From Pseudomonadota bacterium (GTDB taxonomy: Bacteria > Pseudomonadota > Alphaproteobacteria > Rhizobiales > Xanthobacteraceae): a stretch of DNA of 11,419 bases. The notes below the pieces were generated by a model. The model ran no database searches. It was given only the letters and a program-made list of their open reading frames with translations, and had not been told where the DNA came from. Below, piece after piece: positions 6,665 through 11,419 of the stretch (the stretch's first letter is position 1; the number at the start of each line of letters is the position of its first letter). The stretch is taken from NCBI GenBank assembly GCA_023390695.1, contig JAEWCJ010000283.1, forward strand, positions 1 to 11,419. The letters run 5' to 3'. A program made the translations under genes and the position numbers.

Positions 6665-7920
6665 TGGCACAACTGACCGACGATTGTTTTGCCTTCGGCG
6701 GAGAGTTGCTTCCAATCGATGAACTGGAGCGTCTCATCCGGGAACGCATAACGCCTGTCACGCAAACCGAGGCTGTCGCGGTCAATCGGGCGCGCGGGCG
6801 CGTGCTGGCACAGGATGTGATTGCACCGGTCTCGTTGCCGCCATACGACAACTCGGCGGTCGATGGCTTTGCCGTCAGGCATGCGGACCTCAATGCCGCT
6901 GGGGATACGCGGCTTAAGGTCGTCGAACGCCTGACCGCCGGCCTGTCCGCCGCCCGTCCGCTCGCGCCGGGCGAAGCAGTACGAATTTTCACCGGTGCGC
7001 CGATGCCGGAAAACGCCGACACGGTCTTCATGCAGGAAGACTGTCGTGTCGATGGAGACCAGGTCGTGCTGCCGGCGGGGCTCGCGCTCGGCGCCAACCG
7101 CCGCTTGAGCGGCGAGGACGTGCAAGCCGGGTCGATTATCCTGCCAGCCGGCCGCGTGCTCTCCGCACAGCATGTGGCGCTGGCGGCGGCGGTAGGTCTG
7201 ACACGGTTGGACGTGCGACGCCGGCTCCGCGTTGCGCTGTTCTCGACCGGTGACGAAATTATCGAGCCTGGTTCATCCCTGCCAAAGGCCGCTACCTACG
7301 ATGCCAACCGCGTTCTGCTGGCGGCCCTGCTGGAACAGATGGGGGTGGAGGTCAGCGATGGCGGCATTCTGCGTGACAACCCCGAACAGGTCGCGCTGGC
7401 GCTGCAAGACGCCGCCCGCGATCACGATCTTGTTCTGACATCCGGCGGCGTTTCCACCGGGGAAGCCGATCATGTGCGCGAGACAATGGAGAAGATCGGC
7501 ACGCTGGTGTTCTGGCGCATCGGCATCAAGCCGGGGCGGCCTGTCGCCATGGGCGTCCTCGACGGTACTGCACTTGTCGGCCTTCCCGGCAACCCGGTCG
7601 CCGCCTTCATAACCTTCGTGCGTGTGGTGCGGCCGCTATTGCTGCAACTCGCAGGTGCGCAGAACGAACCGCTGGTGCCGCTGCCGGTGCGCGCAGCATT
7701 TGCTTATCGCAAGAAAAAAGGCCGCCGCGAATATGTGCGGGTAAAGCTTGCGCGGGCTGCCGACGGCACCCTCGAAGCTCACAAATTTCCGCAGGATGGC
7801 GCCGGCGTGATCACGTCGCTCACCGAGACCGACGGGCTCATCGAACTGCCGGAAGACCTGATCACGGTCGAGCCCGGCGCAACCGTCGGTTTCCTGCCTT
7901 ACGCTGTCCTGTCAGGCTGA
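6664..7920 (+). CDS. moeA: Molybdopterin molybdenumtransferase MoeA (418 aa)
   Basis: MoeA inserts molybdate into adenylylated molybdopterin to give the active Mo cofactor in the cytoplasm. Family motifs appear in order: PPYDNSAVDGFA (59-70), TGAPMP (110-115), STGDE (194-198), SGGVSTGEADH (260-270), KPGRP (289-293) and GLPGNP (306-311), followed by the C-terminal beta domain. Length is normal. The ATG at 6664 uses the last base of the mobB stop codon (TGATG), so translation is coupled to mobB. In this order the cofactor leaves MoeA and is converted to the guanine dinucleotide by MobA, encoded on the opposite strand 200 bases away. A basic insertion, AYRKKKGRREYVRVKLAR (347-364), sits in the C-terminal domain where related MoeA proteins have a similar RxxFxR element. 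Confidence 0.94.
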   Translation: MAQLTDDCFAFGGELLPIDELERLIRERITPVTQTEAVAVNRARGRVLAQDVIAPVSLPPYDNSAVDGFAVRHADLNAAGDTRLKVVERLTAGLSAARPLAPGEAVRIFTGAPMPENADTVFMQEDCRVDGDQVVLPAGLALGANRRLSGEDVQAGSIILPAGRVLSAQHVALAAAVGLTRLDVRRRLRVALFSTGDEIIEPGSSLPKAATYDANRVLLAALLEQMGVEVSDGGILRDNPEQVALALQDAARDHDLVLTSGGVSTGEADHVRETMEKIGTLVFWRIGIKPGRPVAMGVLDGTALVGLPGNPVAAFITFVRVVRPLLLQLAGAQNEPLVPLPVRAAFAYRKKKGRREYVRVKLARAADGTLEAHKFPQDGAGVITSLTETDGLIELPEDLITVEPGATVGFLPYAVLSG

Positions 7921-7932
7921 GATACCGCTCAG
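7917..7932. other. Short hairpin spanning both convergent stop codons
   Basis: CTGAG (7917-7921) and CTCAG (7928-7932) form a 5-base inverted repeat with a 6-base loop. The left arm contains the moeA stop (TGA, 7918-7920) and the right arm the stop of the minus-strand small gene (complement of 7929-7931). The stem is short and has no T-tract on either side, so it is at best a weak bidirectional terminator. It may simply reflect two TGA codons facing each other. Confidence 0.25.
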
Positions 7933-8051
7933 ATCCGCGCGCCCGTGGTCGTATAGGCGACCGAAACCGGCTGCTGGAAGTGCTCCAGAACAAGCCATGC
8001 GCCCACGGCCATGACGACCGCCGCAGCACAGGCGATCAGGAAAGTTTTCAT
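7929..8051 (-). CDS. Small single-pass membrane protein, 40 aa, function unknown
   Basis: Reading down from 8051, an ATG opens 40 codons ending in TGA at 7931-7929. The product starts MKTFLIACAAAVVMAVGAWL, a one-helix membrane segment with a Lys at its inner end (about residues 3-22). It ends in a polar tail, EHFQQPVSVAYTTTGARI. A strong ribosome binding site (AGGGGAGGG in the reverse complement of about 8054-8063) lies a few bases before the ATG, which together with the clean membrane helix makes this a credible gene. Similar short 'helix plus SVA-T-G-R' proteins are, to my memory, common but uncharacterised in Hyphomicrobiales. It lies 64 bases after mobA on the same strand and ends eight bases from the convergent moeA stop. 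A secreted-peptide reading is possible, but there is no good cleavage site. Confidence 0.72.
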   Translation of the reverse strand: MKTFLIACAAAVVMAVGAWLVLEHFQQPVSVAYTTTGARI

Positions 8052-8081
8052 GCCACCCTCCCCTTAAATCAAATTTCGTCA

Positions 8082-8111
8082 ATAAAATGAAGGAATTGGC
8101 GAAAATATCAA
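8082..8111 (-). promoter_or_regulatory. Candidate promoter for the 40-aa membrane protein gene
   Basis: On the minus strand TTGATA (8111-8106) and TTTTAT (8087-8082) are separated by 18 bases in a distinctly A/T-rich island (8060-8112) between mobA and the small gene. Transcription would begin near 8075, about 24 bases before the ATG. The island is unlike its G+C-rich surroundings, which supports a promoter. The -10 match is poor, and the gene might instead be cotranscribed from mobA. Confidence 0.35.
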
Positions 8112-8115
8112 GCGG

Positions 8116-8745
8116 CTAAGCGTCGCAATATTGCCGCGCAAGAGCAGCAGCCCGCTCACGATCATCCGGCGTATTCACATTGAAGAAGGGATCAAGAGGA
8201 CGATCCGACCATTCGGCAATAGCGATGCCATGCCGTGCGGTCCAGACTTCGATCTTGCGGAGATCTTCGTCCACCAATGCCCGGCGCAAGTCGGCGCGCA
8301 GCTCGACATCCCAAAGCCCGACCACCGGGTGCCGCCAGTCACCGGAACGAGCACAGGCCAAAGGCTTGCCCTCCTGCATCCGCGCCTCATGCAGGCGCGC
8401 AACCAGGTCTTTAGGCAAAAAAGGACAATCCCCCGGCACGCTCACCATCCACCGGATGCCAGGCGCGTTCTGCGTCATCCATTCGAGGCCAGCGAGAATA
8501 CCAGCCAGCGGACCGGCAAAATCCGGAACGGTGTCGGCGACCACCGGCAGATTGAAGCGGGCAAATCGCTGCGGATCGCCATTGGCATTCAGCGCCATGC
8601 CGGCGCATTGTGGCCGCAGCCGTGCCAGCACCCGATCGAGAATGGTGACGCCGGCAATGTCGATCAGCGCCTTGTCGCCGCCGCCCATGCGACGCGCCAA
8701 GCCTCCTGCAAGCACAAGCCCGAATGTCGGCGCGTCAATCGTCAT
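8116..8745 (-). CDS. mobA: Molybdenum cofactor guanylyltransferase MobA (209 aa)
   Basis: MobA transfers GMP from GTP to Mo-molybdopterin, making the guanine dinucleotide form used by FdhA. The sequence shows the nucleotide-binding signature [16 protein letters not shown] (12-27), VPGDCPFLP (103-111), [11 protein letters not shown] (135-145) and the C-terminal NVNTPDD (189-195). Length is normal. An in-frame ATG at 8853 would add 36 residues that are not part of the fold and lie wholly inside fdhD. I chose the ATG at 8745 because [15 protein letters not shown] begins directly at the first beta strand. This gives an 11-base overlap with fdhD, whose stop lies at 8737-8735, consistent with translational coupling. 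The ribosome binding site is weak (GGCGG). Confidence 0.92.
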   Translation of the reverse strand: MTIDAPTFGLVLAGGLARRMGGGDKALIDIAGVTILDRVLARLRPQCAGMALNANGDPQRFARFNLPVVADTVPDFAGPLAGILAGLEWMTQNAPGIRWMVSVPGDCPFLPKDLVARLHEARMQEGKPLACARSGDWRHPVVGLWDVELRADLRRALVDEDLRKIEVWTARHGIAIAEWSDRPLDPFFNVNTPDDRERAAALARQYCDA

Positions 8746-9619
8746 GGACCGCCGCTTTGCGCCGATGCTTTGCGCTCTCGTCTTCGACATACGCAAGATC
8801 TTGATCGAACACGATGCGGTCGAGGCCGGACAACGCCACAAAACGCTTTCCACGCGCGCGTCCGATCAGAGTCAGGTTTGCCTTACGTGCCAGTTCGACA
8901 CCCCAGGCGGTGAATCCGGAGCGCGAGACCAGAACCGGAATCCCCATACGCACGGTCTTGATCACCATCTCCGACGTCAACCGGCCGGTCGTGTAAAAAA
9001 TCTTGTCGCCGGCAGACACCTTGTTGCGGAACATCCAGCCCGCGATCTTGTCCACCGCGTTGTGACGGCCGACATCTTCCATATAGACGAGCGGGCGCTC
9101 CTTCTCGGCCAAGACGCAGCCGTGAATCGCACCCGCTTCAAGATAGAGCGAGGGCGTGGTGTTGATCTTTTGCGTCAGCGCATAAAGCCATGAGGTCCTG
9201 AATTCGGCGGCCGGCAGCGAGACCCCCTCCAGCGCCTCCATCAGATCTCCAAACACCGTGCCCTGCGCACAGCCCGACGTCTGCACTTTCTTCTTCAGCT
9301 TCCGCTCATAATTGGTGGCACGCTCCGTTCGCACCACCACCACCGCGAGATCGTCATCGTAGTCGACTTCGGTGACGACGTCGTCCGGCTTGAGCATGTT
9401 CTGATTGAGCAGATAGCCGATGGCCAGATAATCGGGATGATCGCCGATCGTCATCGCAGTGACGATCTCCTGAGAGTTCAGATAGATCGTCAGCGCACGT
9501 TCGACAGTCACCACGGTCTCAATGGCGGCACCGGTCTGGTCCACGCCGGACACACGTTCGGTCAGCCGCGGATCGTGCGGATCGGGCCGGATCAGATAAT
9601 CGTCAAAACCATTGCTCAT
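8735..9619 (-). CDS. fdhD: Formate dehydrogenase accessory sulfurtransferase FdhD (294 aa)
   Basis: In E. coli, FdhD passes sulfur from the desulfurase IscS to the bis-MGD cofactor, a step needed for active formate dehydrogenase. The family is clear: [11 protein letters not shown] (181-191), TTGRLTSEM (210-218) and [15 protein letters not shown] (232-246). The sulfur-relay loop is atypical. The usual CxxC reads SGCAQG here, leaving C117 and a glycine at 120. The only other cysteine is C168 in IHGCVLAE, near the position of the family's conserved His-Ala segment. The ATG (9619-9617) overlaps the ybaB stop in an ATGA, and the end overlaps mobA, so fdhD is locked between two genes. The last 20 residues are charged and probably disordered. 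Function is very likely conserved; the one-cysteine mechanism is the open point. Confidence 0.93.
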   Translation of the reverse strand: MSNGFDDYLIRPDPHDPRLTERVSGVDQTGAAIETVVTVERALTIYLNSQEIVTAMTIGDHPDYLAIGYLLNQNMLKPDDVVTEVDYDDDLAVVVVRTERATNYERKLKKKVQTSGCAQGTVFGDLMEALEGVSLPAAEFRTSWLYALTQKINTTPSLYLEAGAIHGCVLAEKERPLVYMEDVGRHNAVDKIAGWMFRNKVSAGDKIFYTTGRLTSEMVIKTVRMGIPVLVSRSGFTAWGVELARKANLTLIGRARGKRFVALSGLDRIVFDQDLAYVEDESAKHRRKAAVHDD

Positions 9620-9939
9620 CCGAACGGATTGAGTCCCGCAGGCAGCGCTAAACCGCCGGTCAGCGACTTCATTTTCTCCTGCATGACCGCCTCCGACTTG
9701 CGGCGGGCGTCGGCGTGCGCGGTGACGAGAAGATCCTCGAGAATTTCCCGCTCTTCCGGCTTCATCAGCGAGTCGTCGATGCGCACGCCCTTCAGCTCGC
9801 CCTTGGCGGTCATCTTCACGCTGACCACGCCGCCGCCGGAAATGCCTTCAACTTCAATAGTTTCCAGCTCCTCCTGCAGCGCCTTCATCTTCGACTGAAG
9901 CTGGGCGGCTTGCTTCATCATGCCCATGAAATCGGCCAT
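9616..9939 (-). CDS. ybaB: YbaB/EbfC-family nucleoid-associated DNA-binding protein (107 aa)
   Basis: This is a small dimeric DNA-binding protein that coats the nucleoid, normally encoded directly after dnaX. The long helix MMKQAAQLQSKMKALQEELE, then EGISGGGVVSVKMTAKGELK and a C-terminal helical arm ending in a Gly/Pro tail are typical. I chose the ATG at 9939 (MADFMGMMKQ). A GTG one codon upstream (9942) is also possible, because AGGTGA (9948-9943) precedes both. The start lies just after the dnaX stop (9945-9943), and the stop overlaps the fdhD ATG (ATGA), so translation is coupled in both directions. In most relatives recR follows this gene; here fdhD does. Confidence 0.93.
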   Translation of the reverse strand: MADFMGMMKQAAQLQSKMKALQEELETIEVEGISGGGVVSVKMTAKGELKGVRIDDSLMKPEEREILEDLLVTAHADARRKSEAVMQEKMKSLTGGLALPAGLNPFG

Positions 9940-9942
9940 CAC

Positions 9943-11419
9943 TCACCTGTCATCCTCGTAGAAATCGTCTTCCTCGGGCGGAGGATCCATCGTCGCCGCC
10001 GGAGGATCGGGTTCTCGGCTCTTTACCGAGACGATCTCCGCACCCGGAAACTTGTCCAGCACCGCCTGCACCAGCGGATTGGCGCGCACGCCGCGCTTGA
10101 GCTCCGCCTCGCGCGCCTCCGCCTGCTCCCGCAATGACGGGGCGCCCTGCTCGCGCGACAGAACGATGACCCATTGCCGCCCGGTCCAGGCCGAGAGCTT
10201 GCGCGAGAGATCGTTGACCAGCGTCTTCGGCGCCCGCGGCTCCAGCGCGATTTCGAGCCGGCCGTCCTCGCAGCGGACCAGCCGCACGTCGCGCTCAAGC
10301 GCGGTCTTGACCTGCAGGTCGCGGTTCTCCGCGGCCAGCGTCACCAACTCATCGAAACGATTGACGACAAGCGCACTCGGCTGCGGGTTCGGTTGCACAT
10401 TCGGCTGCGCGGCTTGCAGCGGCGCCTCCGCCGCGCGCATGACCGGACTGAGCGCAGCCGCCGCCGATGCGCGGGGCGCGCCGCGCGGCGCATCGACCTT
10501 CGGAGCACCCAAGGCGACGCCACCCTGATGATAGGCACCGCCGCCGCCATTGCCTTGCGGGCGCGGCGCGGCAGGGGCGCTGTCCTCGTTGAGCGAGCGG
10601 ATCACGTCGTCCGGCGTCGGCAGATCGGCGACGTAGGCGATCCGCACCAGTACCATTTCGGCCGCGGCGATCGGGCGCGCCGCATGCTGCACCTCGGAAA
10701 GCCCCTTCAGCAGCATCTGCCAGGTGCGCGCCAGAACGCGCATCGACAGCGACGCGGCAAAGCTGCGTCCGCGCGTCCGCTCGGCCTCGCTCAGCGACAG
10801 GTCGTCGGCCACCGACGGCACCAGCTTCACCCGCGTCACGAAATGCGTGAAGTCGGCGAGATCGGCCAGCACCACGGCGGGGTCGGCGCCGGAATCGTAT
10901 TGCTCGCGCAGTTCCTTGAGCACGGCCGTCATATCGCCGCGCAACAGCATTTCGAACAGGTCGACGACGCGCGTGCGGTCGGCAAGTCCGAGCATTTTGC
11001 GCACGTCTTCTCCGCGCACCTCGCCGGCGGCATGTGCAATCGCCTGATCGAGCAGCGACAGGGAATCGCGCACCGATCCTTCCGCAGCGCGCGTGATCAA
11101 CGCGATCGCCTCGGGCTCGACGGCAATGCCTTCCTTCGCGGAAATAGCGGCGAGATGCTGCGCCAGCAGGCCCGACTCGATCCGGCGCAGATCGAACCGC
11201 TGACAGCGCGACAGCACCGTGATCGGAACCTTGCGGATCTCGGTGGTCGCGAAGATAAACTTCGCGTGCGGCGGCGGCTCTTCCAGCGTTTTCAGCAGCG
11301 CGTTGAACGCCGCCGTGCTGAGCATGTGCGTCTCGTCGATCACATACACTTTGGTGCGCGCCATGCTGGGCCGGAACTGCACGCGCGCGATGATCTCGCG
11401 GGCATCCTCGACGCTGGTG
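9943..11419 (-). CDS. dnaX: DNA polymerase III subunits gamma/tau (partial, N-terminus outside window)
   Basis: DnaX is the clamp-loader ATPase and organiser of the replisome. 491 residues are visible before TGA (9945-9943), and the frame continues through the right edge as TSVEDAREIIARVQFRPSMA, so the GTG at 11382 is internal and not the start. Seen in order: Walker B VYVIDETHMLS, the clamp-loader segment TLEEPPPHAKFIFATTEIRK and LSRCQRFDLRRI (sensor 1 and arginine-finger region), and the helical domain III. A long Ala/Pro/Gly/Gln-rich linker follows (roughly 10350-10600 on the DNA). The tau C-terminal domain ends in an acidic tail, PPPEEDDFYEDDR. Walker A and the zinc cysteines lie beyond the window. 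No A-run typical of the E. coli slippery frameshift is visible. It is the first gene of the dnaX-ybaB-fdhD-mobA series seen here. Confidence 0.95.
   Translation of the reverse strand, partial: TSVEDAREIIARVQFRPSMARTKVYVIDETHMLSTAAFNALLKTLEEPPPHAKFIFATTEIRKVPITVLSRCQRFDLRRIESGLLAQHLAAISAKEGIAVEPEAIALITRAAEGSVRDSLSLLDQAIAHAAGEVRGEDVRKMLGLADRTRVVDLFEMLLRGDMTAVLKELREQYDSGADPAVVLADLADFTHFVTRVKLVPSVADDLSLSEAERTRGRSFAASLSMRVLARTWQMLLKGLSEVQHAARPIAAAEMVLVRIAYVADLPTPDDVIRSLNEDSAPAAPRPQGNGGGGAYHQGGVALGAPKVDAPRGAPRASAAAALSPVMRAAEAPLQAAQPNVQPNPQPSALVVNRFDELVTLAAENRDLQVKTALERDVRLVRCEDGRLEIALEPRAPKTLVNDLSRKLSAWTGRQWVIVLSREQGAPSLREQAEAREAELKRGVRANPLVQAVLDKFPGAEIVSVKSREPDPPAATMDPPPEEDDFYEDDR

Noticed and set aside
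8746..8853. Earlier start for MobA adding 36 residues
   Set aside because: The extra residues lie entirely within fdhD and precede the first beta strand; the family begins at about [15 protein letters not shown].
8131..9193. Plus-strand frames of 260 and 337 codons opposite mobA and fdhD
   Set aside because: They are shadows of mobA and fdhD; their Arg/Ser/Pro-rich products have no fold signature.
10350..10600. Programmed frameshift site in dnaX yielding a short gamma form
   Set aside because: No A-run or slippery heptamer is visible on the coding strand in the linker region.
1..11419. CRISPR arrays, tRNA/rRNA genes, insertion sequences or phage genes
   Set aside because: No regular spaced repeats, RNA gene folds, transposase motifs or terminal inverted repeats were seen by eye on either strand.

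Overview
The window carries a membrane-bound, molybdenum-type formate dehydrogenase operon together with the genes that build and insert its bis-MGD cofactor, next to the end of a DNA replication operon. High G+C, C/G-biased third positions and the closeness of the proteins to Bradyrhizobium/Rhodopseudomonas/Xanthobacteraceae-type homologues suggest an alphaproteobacterium of the Hyphomicrobiales. This placement is from recalled family features, not a search.

Plus strand, 1-6066: the C-terminal tail of an upstream gene (2-244, possibly a DUF3306-type fdh-operon protein), a promoter region with a perfect palindrome (268-309), a TorD-family chaperone with an N-terminal helix-turn-helix domain (366-1139), a 69-residue Tat-signal protein (1173-1382), and the catalytic (fdhA), iron-sulfur (fdhB) and cytochrome b (fdhC) subunits, closing with a hairpin terminator at 6090-6122. 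FdhA uses Cys201 where E. coli FdnG has selenocysteine. FdhB lacks a C-terminal membrane anchor, and FdhC has an extra N-terminal signal peptide and transmembrane helix.

Plus strand, 6137-7920: mobB and moeA, translationally coupled by a TGATG overlap. They act in molybdopterin guanine dinucleotide synthesis and molybdate insertion.

Minus strand, read from 11419 down to 7929: dnaX (N-terminus outside the window), the YbaB/EbfC nucleoid protein gene, fdhD (sulfurtransferase for FDH) and mobA (GMP transfer to the Mo cofactor), all overlapping or nearly so. Last is a separate 40-codon membrane microprotein gene (7929-8051) that converges on moeA. The usual dnaX-ybaB-recR order is broken: fdhD-mobA follow ybaB directly.

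Together, mobB, moeA and mobA would supply the cofactor, FdhD would sulfurate it, the TorD-like protein would hold FdhA until it is folded, and the Tat system would export FdhA-FdhB to dock on FdhC and feed formate electrons to quinone. The strongest lead for something new is the HTH-TorD fusion just downstream of a palindrome overlapping its own promoter. It suggests a chaperone that reports the enzyme's maturation state to its operon. Second leads are the FdhD with only one cysteine of its CxxC motif and the unannotated 40-residue membrane protein.
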